The position numbers were made by a program, and so were the translations under genes. A stretch of DNA of 48,886 nucleotides from Acidobacteriota bacterium. Lineage in GTDB: Bacteria > Acidobacteriota > Terriglobia > Terriglobales > Acidobacteriaceae. The DNA is taken from positions 1-48,886 of the forward strand of contig JAJYFB010000008.1 in NCBI GenBank assembly GCA_021785495.1, in the 5' to 3' direction. Of this stretch, positions 1 through 10,192 are shown piece by piece (within the stretch, counting starts at the first letter, position 1; each line of letters begins with the position of its first letter). Under the pieces are notes generated by a model that did not search any database, was not told the DNA's origin, and saw nothing but the letters and a program-made list of their open reading frames with translations.

Positions 1-28
1 TGTATTCTGCGAGAAGAAAAATCTCCCG

Positions 29-97
29 CAGGGGCTAAAGCCCCATTCATTCCAGGTATTTTACGGCACGACTGAAGTCGTGCCCTTTCAAATCCAG
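29..97. repeat. two-hairpin intergenic repeat, copy 1
   Basis: Two short hairpins are separated by about 20 nt: GGGGCTAAAGCCCC at 31-44 and GGCACGACT/AGTCGTGCC at 65-84. The same architecture recurs at 203-256 and, degenerate, at 10021-10075. Position and structure are read directly from the sequence. The resemblance to acidobacterial dispersed repeats is from memory. Confidence 0.8.
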
Positions 98-109
98 CGA
101 TCATCGATT

Positions 110-165
110 GAATTTTGCAAGTGGCTCCTCAGTAAGGCCATTCTCAAGAGCCACTTGCAAAATTC
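110..165. repeat. 18-bp inverted repeat with GAATTTTGCAAGTGGCTC arms
   Basis: The left arm at 110-127 and the right arm at 148-165 are perfect reverse complements around a 20-nt loop. The same arm sequence recurs once at 282-299, and close variants (GAATTTTGCAAGAGGC) bound another element at 17216-17404. It lies downstream of lon on lon's strand and could fold in its mRNA, but it has no T-tract. Confidence 0.8.
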
Positions 166-189
166 AGTTACGGAGTGTCCGCAGGAAAA

Positions 190-299
190 AGAACGTCCCT
201 CAGGGGCTAAAGCCCCATTCATTCCAGGCGTCTTACGGCACGACTCAAGTCGTGCCCTTTCAATTCCTGCGCACGTCTATCGAATTTTGCAAGTGGCTC
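190..299. repeat. two-hairpin repeat unit, copy 2 (direct duplication)
   Basis: This is a second copy of the unit at about 18-127, displaced by 172 nt. The hairpins are at 203-216 and 237-256, with the GAATTTTGCAAGTGGCTC tail at 282-299. The 34-nt offset between hairpins is identical in both copies. Differences are scattered point changes, so the duplication is not brand new. I see no gene in 1-355. Confidence 0.8.
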
Positions 300-355
300 T
301 CAAGGCAAAGCGATTGCTGCATCCGCCTGCGCACTTCAGACTGTGCGCAACCTGC

Positions 356-2764
<2,409 letters not shown>

Positions 2765-3079
2765 CGGCTCGTCTCACTCGAACGAATACGCCCGCGTTCG
2801 TCCTCAAGATGCGAGGCCGGACACGGGCTCTTTAACGGATTGTACAGCCAAGCCGGCAGGCGGCAAAGCGCGGCAAAGGCGCACGGCGGGCGAAGGCGCG
2901 GAACGCAAGGAACTGGAACGGCGCACGGCGGAGGCGGAAAAGACCGGAACGGGAATTTTCCCTCGGGATCGCGACGCTTCGTGAAGACTCGCGCCGTTTC
3001 GGGCTGGAATGTATCCAATCTGAAGACAGAATCCTGTTCTTGAACGATCGTTGCAGCGCGGGACGGGCGCGGAAATGCT
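2765..3079. other. lon upstream region, no gene
   Basis: This gap lies between the lon start and the antitoxin stop. Apart from the weak lon promoter candidate at 2839-2866 I see no gene, RNA or clear heat-shock (CIRCE or sigma-32) site. Open frames crossing it are extensions of antisense frames. Confidence 0.5.
2839..2866 (-). promoter_or_regulatory. candidate lon promoter
   Basis: Read on the minus strand: TTGCCG (2861-2866), a 16-nt spacer, then TACAAT (2839-2844). The -10 is good and the -35 weak. It would give a leader of roughly 70 nt before the lon ATG. Confidence 0.35.
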
Positions 3080-3388
3080 TCAAGCTGCATGAAGCGGCTG
3101 CGCCACCAGACGAACGCCGAGCGCCGCACAGACACGATTCACGGTGTCCAGACGCGGTTCGCTTCCCGGGCGAAGCGCTTTGTAGAGAGCCTCCCGCGTG
3201 ATTCCGGCGGATCGGGCGATCTCCGTCATGCCGCGGGCGCGGGCGATATCGCCCAATGCGGCGGCAAGAAGCCCGGCATCGTTGGCCGCAAGAATCTCCG
3301 TCAGGTAGGCGGCGATGGCTTCTTCGCTGTCGAGATATGGCGCGGCGTCAAAGTCGGGCAGATCGTCCACTTGGATGCGCTTGATCAT
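3080..3388 (-). CDS. type II antitoxin, HTH addiction-module antidote family
   Basis: This 102-residue protein is the antitoxin of a two-gene operon. The N-terminal half resembles the addiction-module antidote (HigA2-like) family, with a Y-L-x-E-I-L segment near residue 30. The C-terminal half holds a helix-turn-helix around ARSAGITREALYKAL (about residues 60-75). Its role would be to bind and neutralise the toxin encoded just upstream and to repress the operon. A GAGGAG ribosome site lies 8 nt before the ATG. The toxin stop is 12 nt upstream, so the pair is cotranscribed. Toxin-first order is the usual arrangement for this family. Confidence 0.88.
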   Translation of the reverse strand: MIKRIQVDDLPDFDAAPYLDSEEAIAAYLTEILAANDAGLLAAALGDIARARGMTEIARSAGITREALYKALRPGSEPRLDTVNRVCAALGVRLVAQPLHAA

Positions 3389-3400
3389 CGTTGCAACTCC

Positions 3401-3694
3401 TCAATCCAGCGAGGCGGCCAGAGCCTTCGCTCGCGTTATGTCGCGTTTTTGGGTGCGTTTGGAGCCGCCCGCCAACAAGACAATCAGGCGATTGCCGCGT
3501 CGGGTCACATAAATACGCCATCCGGAGCCGGCGTGGATGCGCAGCTCGGAAACGCCTTCGCCTACCGGCTTCACATCTCCCATCAAGCCCAATTCGAGCC
3601 GTTTGATGCGCGCCACAACCACGCCTCGTACCGCTTTGTCGGTCAACCCGTCGAGCCATGCCGTGAATTGCGGCAGAGCTTTGATGGCGAACAT
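3401..3694 (-). CDS. type II toxin, RelE/ParE-superfamily killer protein
   Basis: This 97-residue protein matches the addiction-module killer (HigB/RelE-like) family: F-x-x-W-L-D-x-L near the start, a central RIKRLELG helix, then E-L-R-I-H-x-G-x-G-W-R-I-Y and the terminal GGSKRTQKRDI-xx-A motif. Family members are usually ribosome-dependent mRNA interferases. I choose the ATG at 3694 over the TTG one codon upstream because it fits the promoter geometry. The -10 hexamer ends 6 nt before the ATG, so transcription should begin at or next to it and the mRNA is probably leaderless. It is transcribed before, and with, the antitoxin gene. Confidence 0.9.
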   Translation of the reverse strand: MFAIKALPQFTAWLDGLTDKAVRGVVVARIKRLELGLMGDVKPVGEGVSELRIHAGSGWRIYVTRRGNRLIVLLAGGSKRTQKRDITRAKALAASLD

Positions 3695-3700
3695 CAACCG

Positions 3701-3729
3701 ATCGTAATCGATCGATTACACTTTGTCAA
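3701..3729 (-). promoter_or_regulatory. TA promoter with palindromic operator in the spacer
   Basis: On the minus strand, consensus -35 TTGACA (3724-3729) is followed by a 17-nt spacer and -10 TACGAT (3701-3706). A perfect 16-bp palindrome, GTAATCGATCGATTAC (3704-3719), covers most of the spacer and half of the -10. Binding there by the toxin/antitoxin complex would block RNA polymerase, which is the usual autoregulation of type II systems. The repressor-operator link is inferred. Confidence 0.75.
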
Positions 3730-3938
3730 GGCAGGCCAGATTGCGCAGGCCAGATTGCGCCGTGCGGCAGGCAGGTCGTCGAACGGAACGGTGGACCCTG
3801 CATCGATGGCATCGCATCGAAAGACGAGGGGATGAGACGATCCCGCTTCGAGAAAGAAGTGCGTGCGCAAGAGGCGCGCGGTGCGTGCGGCAGCGGGGCA
3901 TTCTCGTCTCAGGACTGACTATTTTGAGGAGGTTCATT

Positions 3939-4349
3939 TTGAGTCATGCGGTGGAAAAAATCGTGCGCAGCGAGGCCGAGTGGCGGGCGCTGTTGCCGCC
4001 CGAGCCGTATCACGTGCTGCGCGAGAAGGGAACGGAGCGGCCCTTCACGGGCGCGCTCACGGAGAACCGCGAGACGGGCAGCTACCACTGTGCCGGGTGC
4101 GGTGCGCTGCTCTTTGCCAGCAGTGCGAAATTCGACTCCGGCTGCGGCTGGCCCAGCTTCACGATCCCCGCCGATGCAATGGCCATCGAGGAACACGAGG
4201 ATCTGAGCTTTGGAATGCGGCGGATCGAGGTCACCTGCGCCCGTTGCGGCGGCCATTTGGGCCACGTCTTCCCCGACGGCCCACGCCCGGCGGGACTGCG
4301 CTATTGCATCAACTCCGCCTCGCTGACCTTCACGCGCGCCGCGGAGTAA
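3939..4349 (+). CDS. msrB: peptide methionine-R-sulfoxide reductase MsrB
   Basis: MsrB reduces methionine-R-sulfoxide in oxidised proteins. The 136-residue form has both zinc CxxC pairs (C51/C54 in HCAGCG and C100/C103 in CARCGG), the CGWPSF motif, [11 protein letters not shown], and catalytic C123 in RYCINSASL. The frame is open far upstream, but that part has no family similarity. I place the start at TTG 3939 because a perfect AGGAGG (3927-3932) sits 6 nt before it and family homology begins right there. It is a single-domain enzyme with no fused MsrA. Its neighbours are unrelated, so it is probably transcribed alone. Confidence 0.93.
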   Translation: MSHAVEKIVRSEAEWRALLPPEPYHVLREKGTERPFTGALTENRETGSYHCAGCGALLFASSAKFDSGCGWPSFTIPADAMAIEEHEDLSFGMRRIEVTCARCGGHLGHVFPDGPRPAGLRYCINSASLTFTRAAE

Positions 4350-4384
4350 TCGGCCCATGGAGCACGTGCCCGCGCGCATGACAA

Positions 4385-4409
4385 AACCCCGTCCGCGCGG
4401 GACGGGGTT
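4385..4409 (-). terminator. rho-independent terminator for rpmB
   Basis: A perfect 10-bp stem (AACCCCGTCC/GGACGGGGTT) encloses a 5-nt loop. On the minus strand the stem runs into TTTTGT, so it ends transcription coming from rpmB, whose stop is about 170 nt upstream. There is no T-run on the plus side for msrB. Confidence 0.7.
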
Positions 4410-4480
4410 CGAGGTCTCTGCACCAAAATGAATTCCGACCGGGCCGTGCCGGAGAAAAATTCCACCGGAGCGTGTCTGCG

Positions 4481-4537
4481 GAACAAGTCTGCCAGGCTTG
4501 AACAAGTTTGCCGGGTTAGAACGAGTTTGCCGGAGTG
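4481..4537. repeat. three tandem 19-bp repeats in the rpmB 3' region
   Basis: Units begin at 4481, 4500 and 4519 with exact 19-nt spacing. The shared core is GAAC(A/G)AGT(C/T)TGCC(A/G)G. They lie between the rpmB stop and its terminator, so they would be transcribed. No protein frame explains them. Function unknown. Confidence 0.75.
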
Positions 4538-4579
4538 CGGACCGGAAAAATAGGCCTGGCCGCGAAACGTGCGGTGGGA

Positions 4580-4771
4580 CTACGAGGCTTTGGCGATCTT
4601 GCCGCCCTTGATGCAGGCCGTGCAGACGCGCAACCGCTTGGGAGCGCCGTTGATCAGCGCCTTGACCGCCTGCAGATTCACGTTCCAGCGCCGGCGCGTC
4701 ACGTTGTGCGCGTGGGAGATGTTGTTGCCGTAGCGCGGCCCCTTGCCGCAGATGTCGCAAACTTGTGCCAT
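4580..4771 (-). CDS. rpmB: 50S ribosomal protein L28
   Basis: L28 is a small protein of the large ribosomal subunit. The 63-residue product has the family core [23 protein letters not shown] (split here only by reading: residues 1-23), then RRRWNVNLQ and the C-terminal [13 protein letters not shown]. Cysteine pairs C5/C8 and C50/C53 make it the zinc-binding (C+) type, as opposed to the zinc-free forms used by some bacteria in zinc starvation. It is transcribed alone, from an extended -10 promoter to a terminator at 4385-4409. rpmG is not adjacent, unlike in E. coli. Confidence 0.96.
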   Translation of the reverse strand: MAQVCDICGKGPRYGNNISHAHNVTRRRWNVNLQAVKALINGAPKRLRVCTACIKGGKIAKAS

Positions 4772-4861
4772 GGTTGAACTCCAGAGTTTTCAGGAACTTT
4801 CGGCGTCGCCTCGACGGCCGCGGCGGCACGGGAAACCACATTGCCACTCTGCCGAACCTTT

Positions 4862-4870
4862 AGTATACCA
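4862..4870 (-). promoter_or_regulatory. extended -10 promoter of rpmB
   Basis: On the minus strand the sequence reads TGG-TATACT, an extended -10 (TGn) element with a near-perfect hexamer. No convincing -35 is present, as often seen with extended -10 promoters. The leader to the rpmB ATG would be about 85 nt. Confidence 0.55.
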
Positions 4871-4997
4871 GCGCGCGGGCCATTGCGGCCACGCCGGACA
4901 GGCGATTTGTGCTTGCGCGCCAGGGTGAGGAGCGGACGAAGGGGCCGTACAATAGCCGCAGCGCCCGGCAAAGACCGCGCGCACGCTCACGATTGGA

Positions 4998-7481
4998 ATG
5001 ACGATGCCTGCTGGGAAGCGTTTTATCTGCATTCATGGCCACTTTTATCAGCCGCCCCGCGAGAATCCCTGGCTGGAGACAGTCGAAACGCAGGACGGGG
5101 CCGCGCCCTATCACGACTGGAATGAGCGCATCTGCGCCGAGTGCTACGCGCCCAATGGCGCGGCCCGCGTGCTGAATGCGAAGAATCGCATCGTGCGCAT
5201 TGTGAACAACTACGCGCGCATGAGCTTCAACTTCGGCCCGACGCTGCTGAACTGGCTGGACGAGAATGCACCGCGCACCTATCGCATGATTCTCGATGGC
5301 GAAGGGCGCAGCCGCCAGCGCTTTGGAGGCCACAGCTCGGCGCTGGCGCAGGTTTACAACCACATGATCCTGCCGCTGGCGAACGAGCGCGACAAGCGCA
5401 CGCAGATCCGCTGGGGCATTGCCGACTACAAAAACAGCTTTGGCTCGGAGCCGGAAGGCATGTGGCTGGCCGAGACGGCGGCCGACCATGCGACCCTCGA
5501 AGCCTTGGCGGCCAACGGCATTCGCTTTACGGTCCTTGCGCCGCACCAATGCAAGCGCATTCGCCCGCGCGGCAAAAGCGGAGGCGAATGGGTGAACACG
5601 CCTGACGCGACGGTCGACACCACGCGGCCTTATCTGGCGCGCCTGGCCTCGGGCGCCGCGATCGCCGTCTTCTTTTATAACGGCCCCATGGCGCGCGCCA
5701 TCGCCTTCGAGGGTCTGCTCGATTCGGGTGACAACTTCGCCGCGCGCCTCAAAAGCGGATTCAAGGACGGCGCACAGCCGCAACTGGTCCATGTGGCCAC
5801 GGACGGGGAATCCTACGGGCATCATCATCGTTTTGGCGAGATGGCGCTGGCCTACGCGCTGCAACTGCTCGAAAAAGACAAGTCGGTTCAGCTCACCAAC
5901 TATGGCGCGTACCTCGCAGAGTTTCCGCCCGAGTTCGAGTGCGAGATTGTCGAGGATACTTCGTGGAGCTGCGCGCACGGCGTTGAGCGGTGGCGCTCGA
6001 ATTGCGGCTGCAACGCGGGCCACTCCGGCTGGAACCAGCAATGGCGCGGACCGTTGCGCAAGGCCCTCGACGCGCTGCGCGACGCGCTCGTGCCGCTCAC
6101 CGAAAAATACGGCGCGAAACTCTTCGCCGATGTGTGGACTGCGCGCGATGCGTATATTCAGGTGATTCTCGATCGCAGCGACGAATCTGTCGAAGGTTTC
6201 CTTGCGGCGCACGCCATGCACGCGCTCGACGCAGAGGAGCACGTGCGCGCCCTGCAATTGATGGAGATGCAGCGCCATGCGCAGTTGATGTACACGAGCT
6301 GTGGATGGTTTTTCGACGACGTTTCGGGAATCGAAACCGTGCAGATCATCGCCTACGCTGCGCGTGTCTTGCAGTTGGCGCAAGAGCTTTTCGGCGAGGA
6401 GGCCGCTCAGCTGGAGCCGGCCTTTTTAGTGCGTCTGGCCGAGGCTCGCTCGAACGATCCGGCCGCGGGCGATGGCGCGCGCATCTACAGAAAATGCGTC
6501 GAGAAACAGATGGTGCATCTGGAGCAGGTGACTGCGCACTACGCCATCAGCTCGGTCTTTTCCACCTTTGCCGACGAGACAGATCTGTTCTGTTTTCGCG
6601 TGCGCCGTCTCTCCTACGAAATTTTCTCTTCGGGCCGCGGCCGCCTGGCGCTGGGCCGCGTTCATGCGGCTGGCTCCATCACGGGGCGCGCGCAAATGTA
6701 TTCTTTCGCGGTGCTGCACTTCGGCGATCAGAACATCACGGCGGCCGTGAAGCCCTACCGCGAAGCGGACGCCGCCGCCTTCGAGCGGTTTTCCGCCGAG
6801 GCGGCCGGCCACGTGCAGCGCGCCGACTTTCCTGAAGTGATTCGCCTGCTCGACCGTTTCTATGGCCACGCGGACTATTCGCTGACCTCGCTTTTTACCG
6901 ATGAACAGCGGCGCATCATGCAGATCATTCTCGATTCCACGCTGGCGGACCTTGAAGGTTCGATGGCGGCGATCTATCGGGATCATGCGAGCCTGCTGCA
7001 CTATCTTGCGCAGGCGGGCTTGCCCAAGCCGCCGGCGCTGACGCTGGCCGCCGGCTTTGCCATCAATGCGGGTCTGCGTCGCGTGCTTGCGGCAGAACCG
7101 ATCGACCTTGCGCAGTTGCGTTCCTGGCTGACGCTGGCCAGTTCCGACCAGGTGCCGCTGGAGTCCGCTGCGCTTTCGTACATTGCCGATGGGCGCATGA
7201 AAAAGGCCATGGTCGCGCTGCAAATTTCATCGGGATCGCTGGAGACGCTTAGCCGCGCCCTGACGCTGGCCCGTACGCTGGGCGAGCTGCCTTTCGAACT
7301 GAATCTTTGGCAGGCGCAGAACATCTGGAACGAGATTTTGCGCACGTCCAGCTACGCGCTTACGGCGCTCACGCCCGAGGACCGGCCGCGCTGGGAGAAG
7401 GATTTCAACGAACTGGGCGCGCGCCTGGCTTTCGATTGCGAGGCCATTCGCGCGCAGGCGGAATCGGGAGCAACTGAATAA
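4998..7481 (+). CDS. GH57 family glycoside hydrolase with DUF3536 domain
   Basis: This is an 827-residue cytosolic protein. The N-terminal half is a GH57 catalytic barrel, opening with CIHGHFYQPPRENPW (residues 11-25). EGMWLAE carries the GH57 motif-3 nucleophile Glu position, and HVATDGESYGHHH carries the motif-4 Asp. GH57 enzymes act on alpha-glucans (amylases, branching enzymes, 4-alpha-glucanotransferases). The long helical C-terminal half corresponds to DUF3536. The exact reaction cannot be read from the sequence; a role in glycogen or maltodextrin metabolism is an inference. A TACAAT -10-like hexamer lies at 4948-4953. Two in-frame ATGs (4998 and 5004) are possible starts. No partner genes are adjacent. 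Confidence 0.85.
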   Translation: MTMPAGKRFICIHGHFYQPPRENPWLETVETQDGAAPYHDWNERICAECYAPNGAARVLNAKNRIVRIVNNYARMSFNFGPTLLNWLDENAPRTYRMILDGEGRSRQRFGGHSSALAQVYNHMILPLANERDKRTQIRWGIADYKNSFGSEPEGMWLAETAADHATLEALAANGIRFTVLAPHQCKRIRPRGKSGGEWVNTPDATVDTTRPYLARLASGAAIAVFFYNGPMARAIAFEGLLDSGDNFAARLKSGFKDGAQPQLVHVATDGESYGHHHRFGEMALAYALQLLEKDKSVQLTNYGAYLAEFPPEFECEIVEDTSWSCAHGVERWRSNCGCNAGHSGWNQQWRGPLRKALDALRDALVPLTEKYGAKLFADVWTARDAYIQVILDRSDESVEGFLAAHAMHALDAEEHVRALQLMEMQRHAQLMYTSCGWFFDDVSGIETVQIIAYAARVLQLAQELFGEEAAQLEPAFLVRLAEARSNDPAAGDGARIYRKCVEKQMVHLEQVTAHYAISSVFSTFADETDLFCFRVRRLSYEIFSSGRGRLALGRVHAAGSITGRAQMYSFAVLHFGDQNITAAVKPYREADAAAFERFSAEAAGHVQRADFPEVIRLLDRFYGHADYSLTSLFTDEQRRIMQIILDSTLADLEGSMAAIYRDHASLLHYLAQAGLPKPPALTLAAGFAINAGLRRVLAAEPIDLAQLRSWLTLASSDQVPLESAALSYIADGRMKKAMVALQISSGSLETLSRALTLARTLGELPFELNLWQAQNIWNEILRTSSYALTALTPEDRPRWEKDFNELGARLAFDCEAIRAQAESGATE

Positions 7482-7535
7482 GGAGCGGGATCGGCATTGG
7501 CATCGGATCGCACGCAAGGACAGCGATGCGGTATT

Positions 7536-7724
7536 TCACTTGTTCGCTGAAGCGTTTGGTGATGCGTGCGTCGGTTGCGTTGCGCTTGGAACCCCGGAGC
7601 CTCCCTGCGGAGGGGTGCTTCTAAGCGTGCTTCCGGGTTGATAGCCGTCTCTCGTACGTCCTGCCAGGGGCTGATAACCCTTCTGGCTCGTTGTGGAAAC
7701 TTGTGCGGAGTTATTCTGAGACAT
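7536..7724 (-). CDS. small hydrophilic protein with two GYQP motifs
   Basis: This 62-residue protein is rich in Ser, Thr, Pro, Gln and Asn, with no hydrophobic segment. It carries two spaced GYQP motifs (residues 16-19 and 27-30), then PPQGGSG and a low-complexity tail. It is very likely real. A strong AAGGAG site (7731-7736) lies 6 nt before the ATG, and the gene begins 21 nt after the stop of the membrane-protein gene, so the two are coupled. I have an impression, which I cannot verify here, that short GYQP-repeat proteins occur beside DUF6338 genes in other genomes. It looks disordered; a partner or tether of the membrane protein is only a guess. Function unknown. Confidence 0.75.
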   Translation of the reverse strand: MSQNNSAQVSTTSQKGYQPLAGRTRDGYQPGSTLRSTPPQGGSGVPSATQPTHASPNASANK

Positions 7725-7745
7725 CTCCGGCTCCTTGTTTATATT

Positions 7746-8330
7746 TTACTCGAAAAGCTCCACCGCGCGAATTTCATCCTGCATGACGATGATTCCCCGC
7801 GATCCTTCAACTCCCTTCAGAAATCTTCCTTCCTGATCGAGCGTCCAGACTTCTTCCAAATAGATTTGCTCGTTTGCCGGGTTCGATGAGGCATAGGATT
7901 TCGCGCCGAATCGACCGCCGATCCGAACGCCGTTTTTCAGGTGGACGATGATCCAGTAAGGAATACGCTTTCCAAAGACATAATCCCACGGCTTTTGAAT
8001 CGGGTTGGTCAAGTGCCTGGTGATTGGTCCCCATGACGCCAGCTTCAAATAGACGAATGGCCAACAGGCAGGAACGACAACCATGATCGCAACGACCGCA
8101 AGGGCGTAGAGAACAAAATGTCGATGGTAAAAGTCGTTCGTTTGAATCAAAGCAATGAGCCAGAAGAGGACAGCGAAGTTGAGTGTGCTGTAGCTGACGG
8201 CGTCCAAAAGCGATTTCGATGCTTCTCGCGGAGAGCCCGGAATCATCAGGTCGTACACTTTCATCGAGATAAATCCGGGAACAAAGAAGATGAGGAAAAG
8301 AACGAGCTTGTCTGTGCTCCAAATGTCCAT
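7746..8330 (-). CDS. three-helix membrane protein, DUF6338-like
   Basis: This 194-residue inner-membrane protein has helices at about residues 8-26 (LFLIFFVPGFIS), 48-64 and 72-96. After residue 110 comes a soluble, probably cytosolic domain with beta character (YWIIVHLKNGVRIGGRFG, about 125-142), reminiscent of a small SH3-like fold, and an acidic end (QDEIRAVELFE). The PGF in helix 1 followed by a K-x-Y-D-L stretch fits my recollection of DUF6338. Function is unknown. The ATG at 8330 has only a weak ribosome site. The downstream GYQP peptide gene is 21 nt away and forms an operon with it. Codon usage looks less GC-extreme than the neighbours, so recent acquisition is possible. Confidence 0.7.
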   Translation of the reverse strand: MDIWSTDKLVLFLIFFVPGFISMKVYDLMIPGSPREASKSLLDAVSYSTLNFAVLFWLIALIQTNDFYHRHFVLYALAVVAIMVVVPACWPFVYLKLASWGPITRHLTNPIQKPWDYVFGKRIPYWIIVHLKNGVRIGGRFGAKSYASSNPANEQIYLEEVWTLDQEGRFLKGVEGSRGIIVMQDEIRAVELFE

Positions 8331-8442
8331 GCTCAGAGTCCAACCTGTTGGCCGCCGGATACGTCAATGCTCGTTGCGGCTTGGAAGCCATTGTACTCGC
8401 AAAAGTCCGGTTAGCTTGTACGGAAACCTTTAGGGCATTTGA

Positions 8443-10014
8443 TTATTGTGGCAGTTGCGCCGCGTCCCAGCCGCCGCCGAGGGCGCGGACGAGGCTGACG
8501 CTGGCGGCAAACTGGCGGCTCGCGATGTCGATGGCGGCCACCTGGTCTTGCAGCAGGGTCTGCTCGGCGGTCAGGACTTCAAGATAGTTGGTGACACCGC
8601 CTTTGTAGCGTGCGTTCGACAGATCGAAAGAGCGCTGCGCGGCACGGACGGCGCTCTGTTCGACCTGCGCTTCCTGCTCCAGAATGCGCAGGCTGGCGAG
8701 CTGGTCTTCCACGTCCTCGAAGGCGAGAAAAACCGTGTTGCGATAGGCATCGGCCTGGGCTTCGTAGCTGTGGCGCGCAACGCCGGTGAGCGCGTGGCGC
8801 TGGCCGGCGTCGAAGAGCAGTTCGGAGGCCTGTGCGCCGAGCGTCCACAGCGAGCTGGGCCCTTGAATCCATGTGCCTGGGTGCGCGCTCTCGAAGCCGC
8901 CCGTCGCGCCCAGCGTGATCGTCGGATAAAAGGCGCTGACGGCGATGCCGATCTGCGCATTGGCGGCCTTGGCCAGCCGTTCTGCGGCGGCAATGTCCGG
9001 CCGGCGTTCGAGCAATTGCGAGGGCGCGCCGAGCGGAATCCGCGGCAGCGCCATTTCTGGAGGTTGCCCGAGCGGCGAGGGCGGAATGCGGAAGCTGGAA
9101 AGATCGTAGTTGGCGATTGTGCCCACGGCGTGTTCGTACTGGGCGCGCGCCACGCCCAAATCGACAAGCTGCGCGCGGACGGTTTCAAGCTGCGTCTCGG
9201 CCTGGGCCACATCGACAGCCGTGGCGACGCCGCCGGTGAACCGCCTTTGCGTCAGTTCGAGCTGGCGTTCAAGATCGGCGACGGTGGCCGTCAGCAGGCG
9301 AATTTGCGCGTCGATGCCGCGCAGCGCGAAGTAGTCGGTGGCCATCTCGGCGTGCAAGGTCAGGTCCACGTTGGCCGCCTCGGCTGCGCTGGCCTGCGCC
9401 TGGGCGCTCGCCTGTTCGACGGTGCGCCGGATGCGGCCCCAGAAGTCGGGCTCCCAACTGGCCTGGCCGGCGATGACCAGGTCGGCGTTGGCGCCCGCCA
9501 TGGAGGCGCTCGAATTGGGCGCATTCGCCGAGTTTTTCACGACTTCGGGCGTGACGGCCGCCGCAAGAGTGGGATACAGATTGGCGCGCACCGCGCTCAC
9601 CTGGTCGCGCGCGGCGAGGTAGGTTTCAAGCGCCGATTTCAACTGCACGTTGTTTGTGGTGATGCGCTCTTCCAGCCGGTTGAGCTGCGGATCGCCGTAG
9701 ATCTCCCACCACTTGCCCTTCAACATGCCGTCGGAAGGGTCGGCAGGCCGCCATGCGCCGCCAGCGGGGTTCGGCGGTGGCGCGACGGCCGATGCCCCGG
9801 TCTCTTTGTATGCGGCCGGAGCGCTGAAGCCAGGGCGGTTGTAGTTCGGTCCGACGGGCTTGCAGCCGGCGAGCAGGAGGAGCGCGATCGAGCCGACGGC
9901 GGAAACACGGGCAGTTTTGCGCGAGCCCGGTTTGAGCCTCCCCGCAAAAGATGCACGGAGCTTGCGTTTCTGCAGAAAGAGATCGCAAATACGGCGAGCG
10001 TACACGAAAACCAT
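8443..10014 (-). CDS. outer-membrane efflux lipoprotein, NodT/OprM family
   Basis: This is the outer-membrane channel of the tripartite RND pump encoded upstream. The 523-residue product carries a lipobox (LLLLAGC) and the family opening GCKPVGPNYNRP, followed by W-W-x-x-Y-G-D-P-x-L. Two long coiled-coil repeats each end in an R-(F/Y)-x-G-G-V motif (RRFTGGVATAVDV and ARYKGGVTNYLEVL). The C-terminus ends in RALGGGW. The frame extends upstream through a hairpin repeat at 10021-10075. The ATG at 10014 is the first in-frame start after it but leaves a long basic stretch before the signal peptide, so the true start may be internal and non-ATG. It is the third gene of the operon, after a 178-nt gap holding the repeat. 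Confidence 0.88.
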   Translation of the reverse strand: MVFVYARRICDLFLQKRKLRASFAGRLKPGSRKTARVSAVGSIALLLLAGCKPVGPNYNRPGFSAPAAYKETGASAVAPPPNPAGGAWRPADPSDGMLKGKWWEIYGDPQLNRLEERITTNNVQLKSALETYLAARDQVSAVRANLYPTLAAAVTPEVVKNSANAPNSSASMAGANADLVIAGQASWEPDFWGRIRRTVEQASAQAQASAAEAANVDLTLHAEMATDYFALRGIDAQIRLLTATVADLERQLELTQRRFTGGVATAVDVAQAETQLETVRAQLVDLGVARAQYEHAVGTIANYDLSSFRIPPSPLGQPPEMALPRIPLGAPSQLLERRPDIAAAERLAKAANAQIGIAVSAFYPTITLGATGGFESAHPGTWIQGPSSLWTLGAQASELLFDAGQRHALTGVARHSYEAQADAYRNTVFLAFEDVEDQLASLRILEQEAQVEQSAVRAAQRSFDLSNARYKGGVTNYLEVLTAEQTLLQDQVAAIDIASRQFAASVSLVRALGGGWDAAQLPQ

Positions 10015-10020
10015 CCCTTG

Positions 10021-10075
10021 GGGGCGAAAGCCCCGTTGTTGTTGCAAGAGCGTACGTGCGGGCCAAGGCCCGCAC
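10021..10075. repeat. two-hairpin repeat, degenerate copy 3
   Basis: GGGGCGAAAGCCCC (10021-10034) and GTGCGGGCC/GGCCCGCAC (10056-10075) reproduce the 35-nt hairpin offset of the copies at 31-84 and 203-256. The second stem's sequence is different but pairs equally well, so the structure has been kept while the sequence changed. It sits between the adaptor and outer-membrane genes of the efflux operon, just before the latter's start. Confidence 0.65.
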
Positions 10076-10192
10076 CCTTCCAATCCGGCCGTACTCTTCA
10101 AACGCGCTGGCCGCTGCGATTTTCTCCGCGGCTGCAAGGGCCGTCTTCCTTCCAGACGAACCGTTTCCTTCGTGGTTGCGCGGCGGCCATTC

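Noticed and set aside
4385-4409. tRNA-like GGTTCGA motif at the end of the hairpin
   Set aside because: No cloverleaf can be drawn around it; it is part of the terminator stem.
4481-4537. CRISPR-like tandem repeats
   Set aside because: Units are contiguous 19-mers without spacers, and no cas genes are present.
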